A stretch of DNA of 64,000 nt, from assembly GCF_017592475.1 (NCBI RefSeq), contig NZ_JAGFNP010000018.1, positions 1-64,000 of the forward strand, written 5' to 3'. The notes beneath the pieces are model-generated. The model searched no databases, had not been told where the DNA came from, and worked only from the letters and a program-made list of their open reading frames with translations. A program made the position numbers and the translations under genes. Below are positions 1 through 8,477 of the stretch, piece by piece. Source of the stretch: Glycomyces niveus (GTDB lineage Bacteria; Actinomycetota; Actinomycetes; Mycobacteriales; Micromonosporaceae). The stretch's first letter is position 1, and each line of letters opens with the position of its first letter.

Positions 1-19
1 GAGGTCCGGCCGGAGAGGA

Positions 20-115
20 ATGGGACCTCTTTGTCGCTGCCCGATTGAACCCCTATCGATTCGGGCCGGGCGGCCGAAGTGCGGGCAAGCGATATGGGGC
101 CTCTTTGTCGCTGCC
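20..115. repeat. Imperfect direct repeat pair
   Basis: Two 22-bp segments at 20-41 and 94-115 differ at one position (ATGGG[A/G]CCTCTTTGTC core) and are both followed by a TTGAACC-like string. They are 74 bp apart, start to start, and lie downstream of the DUF4287 gene. Function unknown; could be a tandem remnant of a small mobile element or a regulatory repeat. The bases 1-213 contain no convincing gene. Confidence 0.5.
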
Positions 116-213
116 GCTTGAACCTCGATCAAGGCGACGCAGAACACGCCACATGCGCGATCACGGCCCCAGCTCGGCCGCGGGCGGCGAACCGTTCCGC
201 AGCCGTCCCACCC

Positions 214-450
214 CTACTCCGGCCGCACGAACGCCGGGTACTTGCCCGGGTTGAGGCGGTAGGCGGCCAGCGCGTTCGCGTGACCGTGGCCGAGCCCGTG
301 CTCCGCTTTGAGCCAGTTCACGACCTCCATCTGCTTGGTGAGGCCGCTCGCGTCGATGAGGGCGAACCACTCCTCGACCGGGCGACCGCTGCGCTCTTCG
401 ATGGACAGGAAGTAGGAGGCAGGACCCTGGTTCGGGTTCTTCGCGTTCAT
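214..450 (-). CDS. DUF4287 domain-containing protein
   Basis: A 78-residue soluble protein. The N-terminal part (NPNQGPASYFLSIEERSG, then W-A-L-I) and the later LKAEHGLGHGHANALAAY segment match the small DUF4287 family as I know it; the family has no assigned biochemical role. The ATG is preceded by AAGGAG six bases upstream, so the start is secure. It lies downstream of the drug-exporter operon on the same strand but is separated from it by a 12-bp GC hairpin (525-560) and about 140 bp, so it probably has its own promoter. Confidence 0.8.
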   Translation of the reverse strand: MNAKNPNQGPASYFLSIEERSGRPVEEWFALIDASGLTKQMEVVNWLKAEHGLGHGHANALAAYRLNPGKYPAFVRPE

Positions 451-524
451 GGTGTGCTCCTTGTGGTCGAAGTGTCGTACCGGTGTAGACGAGGCTCGCG
501 GCGCGGATTCATCGGGGGCGCGTG

Positions 525-560
525 CCGGAGGGCGGGCCGCTCTCGCGACCCGCCCTCCGG
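525..560 (-). terminator. GC hairpin after the permease gene
   Basis: A perfect 12-bp inverted repeat (CCGGAGGGCGGG and its complement) with a 12-nt loop lies about 30 bp downstream of the permease stop. There is no T-run, as is usual for high-GC actinobacterial terminators. It separates the exporter operon from the DUF4287 gene. Confidence 0.6.
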
Positions 561-591
561 GGTGTGTTTCCTGGTGGTGGCTTTGCGGCGC

Positions 592-1377
592 TCAGCGCTT
601 GTTGAACTTCTTCTTCGAGACCACGTAACCCAGCAGGGCGAACGCGAGCGACCAGGCGATCGTCAGGATCAGGTCCGTGCCGCCGACCGCGTTGCCGAAC
701 AGGAGCGCCCGGACGACCTCGATGAAGGGGGTGAAGGGCTGGTAGTCGGCGAAGTACTGGATCACGGTCGGCATCGACTCGGTGGGGACGAACGCGGAGC
801 CGAAGAACGGCAGGAGCATCAGCGGCATGGGCGTGTTGGACGCTTCTTCGACGGTCTTGGCGGCCATGCCGAGTCCGACGGTGAGCCAGGTCAGGCCGAA
901 GGAGATCAGGACCAGGACGCCGGCGAGGCCGAGCCAGCCGAGCGGGTCCGCGTCGGGGCGGAAGCCGATCGCGATCGCCACGCCGAGCGTGACGGCGATG
1001 CACAGGAAGGACTGGACCACCGAGGCGATCACATGTCCGGTGAGGACGGAGACCCGGGCGATCGACATGGTGCGGAACCGGTCGATGATGCCCTCGGTCA
1101 TGTCCATGGCGACGCTGATCGCGGTGCCCTGGACGGCGGCGACGATCGCCATGAGCATCATGCCGGGCGTCAGGTAGGTCAGGTAGGCCTCGCGGCCGCC
1201 GGTCGGGCCGCCGAGGCCGTCGCCGATCGTGCCGCCGAAGACGTAGACGAACAGGAGCAGGAAGACCACCGGCATGCCGACGAGCATGACCGTCAGCGAC
1301 GGGTAGCGGAGCATGTGCTTGAACTGGCGGCGGAGCATGGTGGAGGTGTCGGAGAGGGAGTAGGCGAGCGTGCTCAT
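592..1377 (-). CDS. ABC-2 type transporter permease, DrrB family
   Basis: A 261-residue integral membrane protein with about six hydrophobic segments, of the ABC-2 export permease type (daunorubicin-resistance DrrB family). The N-terminus LRRQFKHMLRYPSLTVMLVG and the internal segment around FFGSAFVPTESMP are typical of the family. It should form the membrane pore of an exporter with the ATPase encoded 40 bp upstream. The start is the ATG at 1375-1377; only a weak purine-rich stretch precedes it, which suggests translation follows from the ATPase gene. The substrate is unknown; family members export antibiotics or lipids. Confidence 0.85.
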   Translation of the reverse strand: MSTLAYSLSDTSTMLRRQFKHMLRYPSLTVMLVGMPVVFLLLFVYVFGGTIGDGLGGPTGGREAYLTYLTPGMMLMAIVAAVQGTAISVAMDMTEGIIDRFRTMSIARVSVLTGHVIASVVQSFLCIAVTLGVAIAIGFRPDADPLGWLGLAGVLVLISFGLTWLTVGLGMAAKTVEEASNTPMPLMLLPFFGSAFVPTESMPTVIQYFADYQPFTPFIEVVRALLFGNAVGGTDLILTIAWSLAFALLGYVVSKKKFNKR

Positions 1378-1417
1378 CGGAATCTGCTTTCTGGGCTTGG
1401 CGGTCGGTGGGGGCGGG

Positions 1418-2377
<960 letters not shown>

Positions 2378-2456
2378 GATTCCTTCTTTCGGGGGTCTTC
2401 GCGTCGTTCCGGTTCGGTTCCCCTCGCCGGGCATGTGAGTACTGTGGCCGGGTCCG

Positions 2457-2493
2457 CTGACACGGCGCTGACATCGACCTGACGTGGCGTCAG
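2457..2493 (-). promoter_or_regulatory. Three 11-bp-period direct repeats plus a small inverted repeat upstream of drrA-type gene
   Basis: CTGACAC at 2457, CTGACAT at 2468 and CTGACGT at 2479 repeat with exactly 11 bp between starts, one per helical turn. The last copy also forms CTGACG-TGG-CGTCAG (2479-2493). Heptamer repeats at 11-bp spacing are the known layout of sites for SARP/OmpR-type activators. The site lies about 80 bp upstream of the ATPase start. The binding protein is not known. Confidence 0.5.
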
Positions 2494-2579
2494 CGGGCGT
2501 GAAAGCTGTTGCGGCGGCGGGTAGAGCGTGAGCACCATTCCGAGCTCGAACACGGTTCCACCTCGATGTCAAGGGTCAG

Positions 2580-2602
2580 TGACAGTGCAATGTGGACTGT
2601 CA
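2580..2602. promoter_or_regulatory. Inverted repeat, probable operator
   Basis: TGACAGT and ACTGTCA flank a 9-bp spacer, a perfect 7-bp inverted repeat whose half-sites are 16 bp apart. It lies between the EXLDI stop and the exporter ATPase gene. The half-site resembles the TTGACAGTGTCAA sites beside the TetR gene at 52.8 kb, but relatedness is only a possibility. Confidence 0.4.
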
Positions 2603-2693
2603 GAGGACAGGGCTCCGCCCCGAGTCGTCGCGGTTGCGGAGGGTGCGGTCTACCGCCGGGACGCGCCCGGTGGCGGCGCAGTGAGATCGGGGC

Positions 2694-3212
2694 CTAGATG
2701 TCCAGGTCCTGCACCGGCGGGGCCTCCGCCGTGGCGGCGACCATCTGGTACAGCTCGGCCGGGATCTTGGACTTCAGCTCTTCGAGCGTCTCGACGACCT
2801 CGAGCGAGGCGTCGCCGAAGTTCATGGCGTAGCTCTGCTCGCCGAAGCCGAGGAGCTTGCGCCAGCCGGTCTCGTTGGTCTCATGGACGAAGTCGGGCGT
2901 CTTCTCGATGTGGATGACGAACTTGCCCGAACGCGACCGGTAGACCCGGTAGATCTCGGCCTTCTTCTCGTTCGAGCGGACCCACTCGCCGATCTTGACG
3001 CCGGTGAACCGCTGGCGCTGGCGCTTGCGGCCGGAGCCCGGGCCGACCGGGACGGTGATCTCCTCGTAGCCCTCGAGGCGGCCCTCCTCGGCGTCGACGT
3101 AGCGCTTGAGCGCCGTAGAGATCGCTTTGGAGAGGTTGCCTCCCGCCAGTTCCTGCGCTCGCGTGTAGAGGGGCAGGTCCTTGTCGGCGACGTAGATCGT
3201 CTTGTTGGGCAT
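2694..3212 (-). CDS. EXLDI family protein
   Basis: A 172-residue protein ending in DLDI, matching the C-terminal signature of the actinobacterial EXLDI family. The first 40 residues (MPNKTIYVADKDLPLY, then ELAGGNLSKAISTALKRYV) look like a ribbon-helix-helix DNA-binding unit: a beta strand followed by two helices. The family is often found beside DrrA/DrrB transporters, as here. The family-consensus ATG at 3212 is used; the GGAGG lies 12 nt upstream, and a second ATG in another frame (3220) has better spacing, an oddity. Its promoter overlaps TATACGTA repeats, so self-repression is likely. No enzymatic function is known. Confidence 0.8.
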   Translation of the reverse strand: MPNKTIYVADKDLPLYTRAQELAGGNLSKAISTALKRYVDAEEGRLEGYEEITVPVGPGSGRKRQRQRFTGVKIGEWVRSNEKKAEIYRVYRSRSGKFVIHIEKTPDFVHETNETGWRKLLGFGEQSYAMNFGDASLEVVETLEELKSKIPAELYQMVAATAEAPPVQDLDI

Positions 3213-3248
3213 GACGGCATCTTAACCTCCTTCTAGGGGTCGTCCTTG

Positions 3249-3288
3249 GTATACGTAGAGACTATACGTATACGTAGAAGTTGTGCAA
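3249..3288 (-). promoter_or_regulatory. Promoter with overlapping TATACGTA operator repeats
   Basis: On the minus strand TTGCAC (3283-3288) and TATAGT (3261-3266) are separated by 16 bp, a good promoter. Two GTATACGTA-type palindromic units (about 3249-3258 and 3263-3275) overlap the -10 and the spacer. This is the pattern expected for a ribbon-helix-helix repressor binding tandem palindromes, and the gene driven encodes such a protein. Confidence 0.55.
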
Positions 3289-3322
3289 GCCCGCTCCCCG
3301 GATTTCTTCACCGGCAACGCCG

Positions 3323-3358
3323 AAAGGCGGCCCCGCGTTGATCCGCGGAACCGCCTTT
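3323..3358 (-). terminator. Terminator of the Spo0M-like gene
   Basis: AAAGGCGG and CCGCCTTT form an 8-bp outer stem enclosing a second CCGCG/CGCGG stem. It lies 18 bp after the stop of the Spo0M-like gene and the minus-strand stem ends in TTT. Confidence 0.65.
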
Positions 3359-3376
3359 CAAGGCTTTGAGCTGGTC

Positions 3377-4150
3377 TTATGCGCCCTTCTGGGCCGCCAA
3401 CTGCGTCAGCTGGGCCTTGACCGTCTCGACCACGTCCGTCGACGCGGTGGGCACCGAGAAGCGGATCGTCGAGTTCAGGTCCGGCGCCAGCAGCTCCGCC
3501 GAGTTGTCCGCCGCGAACACCACATCGGTGTCGGCCTCGCCGACCACGAACACGACCTCGAGCTCCTTGACGCGGCCGTGGAACTCGCCCTCGGTCGCCC
3601 AGAACTCAACCTCCTGGTAGAACGGCACCGTCGCGCCCTGGATCGTGCCCAGCTCCAGGTCGGTCTCCTGGAACGCGAAGCCCAAGGCCTCCAGCGCTTC
3701 CCAGACCGCCTTGTGCACCGGCAGCGCCTCCACCGTCAGCCAGTCCAGGTCGCCCTTGTCCAGGGCCTGGTCCAGCGACAGGTGCGTCGAGACGCCGAGC
3801 TTCATGCCGCCCACCAGCGGGCGCTGCTCCACGTTGTTGAACGGCGTCTCCCAAGGCACCTGCACCTCGAACGGGATCGGGTGGGCCGTGCCCTTCGCCA
3901 GGTCGAACTTGCCCGAGATCTCGGTCTTGAAGTAGTCGTGCACGACGCCGGCCGCGTCCTCGCCCTTGGAGTCGTCCTCGACCAGGGCCGTGAACTCGAT
4001 CTCGACGCTCTCCACCGCGGCGTCCACTTCGGCGCCGGAGATCCGCACCTCGCCCTTGAGGACACCGCCGGGGACCACGTGCTTCTCGTGCAGGAGCGTG
4101 TCGACTTGGATGCCACTACCGAGAATGGCCTTGAGCTTGCTGAACACCAT
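3377..4150 (-). CDS. Sporulation-control protein Spo0M family
   Basis: A 257-residue protein with the arrestin-like fold of Spo0M/SpoOM proteins: the start MVFSKLKAILGSGIQVDTLL, the GGVLKGEVRISG strand and the VPWETPFN segment are characteristic. In Bacillus Spo0M affects sporulation and the cytoskeleton; in actinomycetes its role is not settled. The ATG at 4150 is preceded by GAAAGGAAC. An open frame continues far upstream on this strand but is only the shadow of plus-strand genes. It lies between the exporter operon and pncB and has its own terminator. Confidence 0.85.
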   Translation of the reverse strand: MVFSKLKAILGSGIQVDTLLHEKHVVPGGVLKGEVRISGAEVDAAVESVEIEFTALVEDDSKGEDAAGVVHDYFKTEISGKFDLAKGTAHPIPFEVQVPWETPFNNVEQRPLVGGMKLGVSTHLSLDQALDKGDLDWLTVEALPVHKAVWEALEALGFAFQETDLELGTIQGATVPFYQEVEFWATEGEFHGRVKELEVVFVVGEADTDVVFAADNSAELLAPDLNSTIRFSVPTASTDVVETVKAQLTQLAAQKGA

Positions 4151-4248
4151 TGGGGCGGTTCCTTTCGGGGAGGATCGCAGGTCTAACTGAGGCACCGGGG
4201 GTGGAACGCGGACAGGGGCAACCGCATCGTATCCCGAAAGCGCTGCGA

Positions 4249-5544
4249 CTACGCGCCCCCGTGCTGCTGGACCACCGGAATCGCCGGATCGCCCGGCGAG
4301 AGTTTGAGCCCCTCCCAAGGGATCGAGATGAGCCGCTGGCGGAGCAGCTCTCGCGACTCCTCCAGCGACGGCTGCTCCACGAGCGCTCCGCCGCGGAACA
4401 GCGGCGTCTGCAGCCGCTTGTCGCCCGGCAGCGACTCCGGCTCCCCCTGGGAGACCACCACTTCCTCCGTCGCCGTGCCCGTCGGCTTGTGCCGGCGCAC
4501 CGCCACCTTCCGGCCCCCGTTGGTGCCCTTGTGCTCCGATCGCTTCGCGACCGGCCGGCCCTCCACTTCGACCAGCTTGTAGACCAGCTGCGCCGTCGGC
4601 GCGCCCGAACCCACCACGACCGCGGTGCCCGCCCCGTAGATGTCCACAGGGGCCGCCGCCAGCGCCGCGATCGAGAACTCGTCGAGGTCGCCCGAGACCA
4701 CGATCTTCGTGTCGTGCGCGCCCAGCTCGTCGAGCAGTTCCCTCGCGCCCGTGGCCATCACGTCGAGGTCGCCCGAGTCGATGCGGATCGCGCGCAGGCG
4801 CGGACCCGCCACCTCGATCGCGTTGCGGATGCCCTGCGTGATGTCGTACGTGTCCACCAGCAGCGTCGTGTCGGTGCCGAACGCGTCGACCTGCGCCTGG
4901 AACGCCTCCACCTCGGACTTGTGCAGCAGCGTGAACGCGTGCGCGCTCGTGCCCGAGGTCGGCACCCCGTACCGGCGGCCCGCCTCCAGGTTCGAGGTCG
5001 CCACGAACCCGGCCAGGTACGCCGCGCGCGACGCCGCGATCGCCGCCGCCTCGTGCGTGCGGCGCGACCCCATCTCCAGGATCGGGCGGCCGCGCGCGGC
5101 TGTCACCATGCGGGCCGCGGCGCTGGCGATCGCGCTGTCGTGGTTGAGGATCGAGAGCGTCAGGGTCTCCAGGAGCACGCACTCGGCGAACGTCCCGGTG
5201 ACGGTGACGATGGGGGAGCCGGGGAAGTACAGCTCGCCTTCGGCGTACACGTCGATGTCGCCCTTGAAGCGGTAGTCGGCGAGCCACTCGGCGGTGGACT
5301 GCTTGACGACGCCCCGCGAAGTGAGGTCCTCGAGGTCGGCGTCCTCGAAGCGGAAGCGCTCGATGGCCTCGGAGAGGCGGCCGATGCCGGCGACGACGCC
5401 GTAGCGGCGGCCGGTGGGCAGGCGGCGCCCGAAGACCTCGAAGACGCAACGATGCTCCGCGGTGCCGTCGCGGAGGGCCGCTTCGAGCATCGTGTACTCG
5501 TAGTGGTCGGTGTACAGGGGCGTGCGCGGCAGCGTGACGGACAT
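4249..5544 (-). CDS. pncB: Nicotinate phosphoribosyltransferase
   Basis: 431 residues. The enzyme joins nicotinate to PRPP in NAD salvage (Preiss-Handler pathway). Recognisable parts are the N-terminal LYTDHYEYTMLEA, the GSRRTHEAAAIAASRAAYLAG segment, the SGTSAHAF loop around the active site and IRIDSGDLD, all typical of the actinobacterial enzyme. The ATG at 5544 is 7 nt after a TACGCT -10 box (5552-5557 on the minus strand) with no ribosome-binding site, indicating a leaderless transcript. In M. tuberculosis pncB1 (Rv1330c) also lies close to mec-cysO-cysM, which follows here divergently. Confidence 0.92.
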   Translation of the reverse strand: MSVTLPRTPLYTDHYEYTMLEAALRDGTAEHRCVFEVFGRRLPTGRRYGVVAGIGRLSEAIERFRFEDADLEDLTSRGVVKQSTAEWLADYRFKGDIDVYAEGELYFPGSPIVTVTGTFAECVLLETLTLSILNHDSAIASAAARMVTAARGRPILEMGSRRTHEAAAIAASRAAYLAGFVATSNLEAGRRYGVPTSGTSAHAFTLLHKSEVEAFQAQVDAFGTDTTLLVDTYDITQGIRNAIEVAGPRLRAIRIDSGDLDVMATGARELLDELGAHDTKIVVSGDLDEFSIAALAAAPVDIYGAGTAVVVGSGAPTAQLVYKLVEVEGRPVAKRSEHKGTNGGRKVAVRRHKPTGTATEEVVVSQGEPESLPGDKRLQTPLFRGGALVEQPSLEESRELLRQRLISIPWEGLKLSPGDPAIPVVQQHGGA

Positions 5545-5701
5545 ACCGGTGAGCGTAATGCACCTGCAAGGCGCCCGCGCCCCGTGCGCGAGCGGTGTTC
5601 ACGCCCGTCCGTTCATTCCCTCCCGGCGCAGGTGGAGCGGTGTGTCTCACGCTCTGAGCGAGGGGTTCTGGCCTCCTCGCGCCGCGTGTACGCTTGCTTG
5701 C

Positions 5702-6184
5702 GTGTTGCGGATCGCGCATGAACTGGTCGAGGCGATGGTCGCGCACGCCCGGGCTGACCACCCCGACGAGGCGTGCGGCCTCATCGCGGGCCCCGAGGGC
5801 ACGGGAGAGCCGAAGAGGCACATCCCGATGATCAACGCTGCCCGCTCCACCACCTTCTACGAGTTCGACTCGGAGGAGTGGAAGCAGGTCTACGACCAGA
5901 TGTGGGACAACGACGAGGAAGTCGTCGTGACCTACCACTCGCACACCCACACCGAGGCCTACCCGTCGCGCTCCGACGCGGGCATCGCCTCGCAGATGGG
6001 GCTGCCGGACGCGCACTACGTGCTGGTGACGACGAAGGACCCCGACATCGCCGAGGTCCGCTCGTTCCGCATCGCCGACGAGGTGATCACCGAGGAGCCC
6101 ATCGAGGTCACCGGCGCGCCGGAGGCGGTGCAGAGCTACAAGTTCGCGCACACCCCCGACTCGACGGTCTACGACTGTCACTGA
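5702..6184 (+). CDS. mec: JAMM/M67 family metallopeptidase, Mec-like CysO hydrolase
   Basis: 160 residues. The zinc peptidase motif is complete: E23 in DEACG, H79-S-H81, S89 and D92, matching HxHx7SxxD. In mycobacteria Mec releases cysteine from the CysO-cysteine adduct, and the next two genes are cysO and cysM, so the same job is expected. The start is GTG at 5702, chosen because TACGCT (5689-5694) lies exactly 7 nt before it and no ribosome-binding site exists; the open frame extends to 5510 but that extension is not family-like. It may also trim the extra methionine at the CysO C-terminus. Confidence 0.88.
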   Translation: MLRIAHELVEAMVAHARADHPDEACGLIAGPEGTGEPKRHIPMINAARSTTFYEFDSEEWKQVYDQMWDNDEEVVVTYHSHTHTEAYPSRSDAGIASQMGLPDAHYVLVTTKDPDIAEVRSFRIADEVITEEPIEVTGAPEAVQSYKFAHTPDSTVYDCH

Positions 6185-6279
6185 GCTCCCGCCCCCCGGG
6201 CGGCACCGGTCCTGCAGCGTACGGCTGCGCACCAGACGAGAGCGTCCTCGCGGCTGCTCACAGAACAAAGGAAATCCGC

Positions 6280-6558
6280 ATGTCCATCGAAGTCCGCATT
6301 CCCACGATCCTCCGCACCCACACCGGCGGCCAGAAGCTCGTCACCGGCGAAGGCGACACCCTCGCGAAGCTCTTCGACAGCCTCGACGCCCAGCACACCG
6401 GCCTCAAGGGCCGCGTCGTGACCGACGAGGGCGCGCTGCACCGCTTCGTGAACGTCTACATCAACGACGAGGACGTGCGGTTCATCGGCGGCCTCGAAGC
6501 CCCGCTCGCCGACGGCGACCAGGTGACCATCCTCCCCGCCGTCGCGGGCGGCATGTAG
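6280..6558 (+). CDS. cysO: CysO sulfur-carrier protein, MoaD/ThiS family
   Basis: 92 residues with a ubiquitin-like sulfur-carrier fold; the C-terminal LPAVAGGM carries the diglycine used for thiocarboxylate formation. The sulfur is passed by CysM to O-phosphoserine to make cysteine, and Mec then frees it. An AAAGGAAAT ribosome-binding site precedes the ATG. The protein ends in GGM rather than GG, so the methionine would have to be removed before activation; the adjacent JAMM peptidase is the obvious candidate. Operon with mec (95 bp upstream) and cysM (19 bp downstream). Confidence 0.9.
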   Translation: MSIEVRIPTILRTHTGGQKLVTGEGDTLAKLFDSLDAQHTGLKGRVVTDEGALHRFVNVYINDEDVRFIGGLEAPLADGDQVTILPAVAGGM

Positions 6559-6577
6559 TTCGCAGAAGGGACTGGCC

Positions 6578-7528
6578 GTGGCACGTTTCACGGACATCAC
6601 CGCGACGCTCGGCGACACGCCGCTCGTCGGCCTCCCGCGGCTCTCGCCCTCGCCCGACATCCGGCTGTGGGCGAAACTCGAGGGCGCGAACCCGACCGGC
6701 TCGGTCAAGGACCGCGTGGCCGCCAAGATGATCGAGGCGGCCGAGGACGACGGGCTCCTCAAGCCCGGCGCGACGATCCTCGAGCCGACCTCGGGCAACA
6801 CCGGCATCGCCGTGGCGATGCTGGCGCGGCGCAAGGGTTACAGGCTCATCGCCGTCATGCCCGAGAACACCTCGCTGGAGCGGCGGCAGCTGCTGACCGC
6901 GTTCGGCGCGGAGATCGTGTTCTCCCCGGCCGCGGGCGGCTCGAACGCGGCCGTCGCCAAGGCCCGGGCCATGGCGGCCGAGCGTCCCGACCTGGTGATG
7001 CTCAACCAGTACGCGAACCCGGCGAACGCGGCCGCGCACTACGAGGGCACCGGCCCCGAGCTGCTGCGCGACCTGCCCGAGATCACGCACTTCGTGGCGG
7101 GTCTCGGCACGACCGCGACGCTCATGGGCGTCGGGCGCTACCTGCGCGAGCGGGCGCCGAGCGTGCAGATCGTGGCGGCCGAGCCGCGGTACGGCGAGCT
7201 GGTGTACGGGCTGCGGAACCTCGACGAGGGGTTCGTGCCGGAGCTGTACGACGAGAAGGTGCTCGACCGGCGCCTGTCGGTGGGCACCGAGGACGCCCTG
7301 CGGCGCACCCGCGAGATCCTGAGCGAGGAAGGCCTGTTCGTAGGGCTCTCCACGGGCGCGGTCCTGCACGCGGGCCTCGCGCTGGCGCGCGAGGCCGCGA
7401 AGGCGGGCCGCCCGGCGGACATCGCGATGCTCGTCGCCGACGGCGGCTGGAAGTACCTCTCGACCGGGGCCTACTCGGACGGCCTGGACGACGCGGCGAA
7501 CGCGCTCGACGGCCAGGTCTGGGCATAG
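6578..7528 (+). CDS. cysM: O-phosphoserine-dependent cysteine synthase CysM
   Basis: 316 residues, a fold-type II PLP enzyme. The PLP lysine is K44 in NPTGSVKDR and the phosphate/substrate loop TSGNTG follows at about 71-76. Context (CysO and Mec upstream) identifies it as the CysO-thiocarboxylate-dependent cysteine synthase rather than a CysK; M. tuberculosis has the same trio (Rv1334-Rv1336). GTG start at 6578 preceded by AGAAGGGA. A strong hairpin (7545-7580) ends the operon. Confidence 0.9.
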   Translation: MARFTDITATLGDTPLVGLPRLSPSPDIRLWAKLEGANPTGSVKDRVAAKMIEAAEDDGLLKPGATILEPTSGNTGIAVAMLARRKGYRLIAVMPENTSLERRQLLTAFGAEIVFSPAAGGSNAAVAKARAMAAERPDLVMLNQYANPANAAAHYEGTGPELLRDLPEITHFVAGLGTTATLMGVGRYLRERAPSVQIVAAEPRYGELVYGLRNLDEGFVPELYDEKVLDRRLSVGTEDALRRTREILSEEGLFVGLSTGAVLHAGLALAREAAKAGRPADIAMLVADGGWKYLSTGAYSDGLDDAANALDGQVWA

Positions 7529-7544
7529 CGGAACGACAACGGCG

Positions 7545-7580
7545 AACGGCCGGGAAGCGCGTAGCGCGGCCCGGCCGTTT
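7545..7580 (+). terminator. Terminator of the mec-cysO-cysM operon
   Basis: Perfect 10-bp stem AACGGCCGGG/CCCGGCCGTT enclosing a GCGC/GCGC inner stem, ending in TTT, 17 bp after the cysM stop. Confidence 0.75.
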
Positions 7581-7608
7581 CCGTTTGCGCAGGCCGGTCC
7601 CCGGGGGC

Positions 7609-7741
7609 GGGTGTGTCGGCCGCGGAGGCCCCCGGTTACCAGGGTCGCGCGAGGGTCCGACATTCGCGCCGCAGCCGCCACCCGGGCTCGGGTGTGTCGA
7701 CTCCGTCGCCCTTCGTTCAAGGGTGCGTCGGGGGTCCGACA
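7609..7741. repeat. Two diverged 52-54 bp direct repeats with inverted ends
   Basis: Unit 1 (7609-7662) and unit 2 (7690-7741) both start GGGTGTGTCG and end GGGTCCGACA, with an AGGGT-type core between and a diverged centre. In unit 1 the ends TGTCGG and CCGACA are themselves an inverted repeat. They fill the roughly 300 bp between the cysM terminator and the next gene, where no reading frame is supported. Possibly regulatory or a decayed repeat element. Confidence 0.5.
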
Positions 7742-7834
7742 GTCTTCTTTGCCGTGTTTCCGGTTTCGGCGATTTGGGCCGCACTGTCGCGGTGCGATCC
7801 TGAGGCGTCCTCAGTGGCTTGCTAGCCTGGCCGC

Positions 7835-8320
7835 ATGAGTTCCGCCGGCAAGCTCAAACTGCCTTCCGTGTCGATCCGCAAGTCGAAGGACCTGCCGCGG
7901 CAAAGCACGGCGCCGCAGGCCGCGGCTGGGGACAACGCCTGGGCGAGCACCCCGGTGCCGCCGTCGGCGCGGACGACCGCGCTCGGCAGCATCCAGGGCG
8001 GCATCGCCTCCGCGAAGGACTTCGGCCCGGTGCAGCCCGAGAAGCCCGCAGTGCGCCTGCGCCGCCTCGCAGGCGTGGCCGTCTGGGCGCTCGTGCTCGT
8101 GCTCGCAGGCGTCGCGACCGCGATCGTCGGCCTCTTCCGCGTCTTCGGCGACAGCCCCGCCTGGTTCACCCCGGCGTTCATCTCCTGCGGCGTCATCGGG
8201 ATGCTCCTGGCCATGATGGCCTTCGCGTCCCTGCGCTTCCGCGGCGTGCCCTGGATGTTCATGGCCGCCTCCACGATCACGCTGCTCGCCGCGTTCGTCA
8301 TGCTCCGAGTCGCCGCCTAG
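7835..8320 (+). CDS. Hypothetical membrane protein
   Basis: 161 residues. Residues 1-75 are hydrophilic with several basic and alanine-rich stretches; three hydrophobic segments follow (about 78-99, 109-127 and 138-159). No family recognised. The ATG lies 6 nt after a TAGCCT -10 box (7823-7828) without a ribosome-binding site, so it is probably leaderless. It occupies the position where mycobacteria carry a rhomboid-type membrane gene (Rv1337) between cysM and murI, but it does not look like a rhomboid. Confidence 0.75.
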   Translation: MSSAGKLKLPSVSIRKSKDLPRQSTAPQAAAGDNAWASTPVPPSARTTALGSIQGGIASAKDFGPVQPEKPAVRLRRLAGVAVWALVLVLAGVATAIVGLFRVFGDSPAWFTPAFISCGVIGMLLAMMAFASLRFRGVPWMFMAASTITLLAAFVMLRVAA

Positions 8321-8463
8321 GGCCGCAACGGAACCGGGTCCGCCCGAGCCGGCTGGCCCGTCAGGCGGGCAGACCTCCCGCCCAGGGTGGGTAAGGAGGG
8401 CGTCCCGGCCGCTCCCAGCCTCGCCCCCAGAGCCGACGAAAACGCAGCGCAAACGACAGAAAT

Positions 8464-8477
8464 GTGGCGATCGCCAC
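8464..8477. promoter_or_regulatory. 14-bp perfect palindrome upstream of murI
   Basis: GTGGCGATCGCCAC is perfectly palindromic, and a third TGGCGA half-site follows at 8488-8493. It is about 70 bp upstream of the murI start, in a 229-bp intergenic region that otherwise holds only the murI -10 box (TACGCT, 8536-8541). A dimeric regulator is the simplest explanation. Confidence 0.45.

Noticed and set aside
3377..6268. A 963-codon open frame on the minus strand
   Set aside because: Only its last 257 codons are a real gene (Spo0M-like). The rest is the antisense or alternate-frame shadow of pncB and the M67 gene in high-GC DNA.
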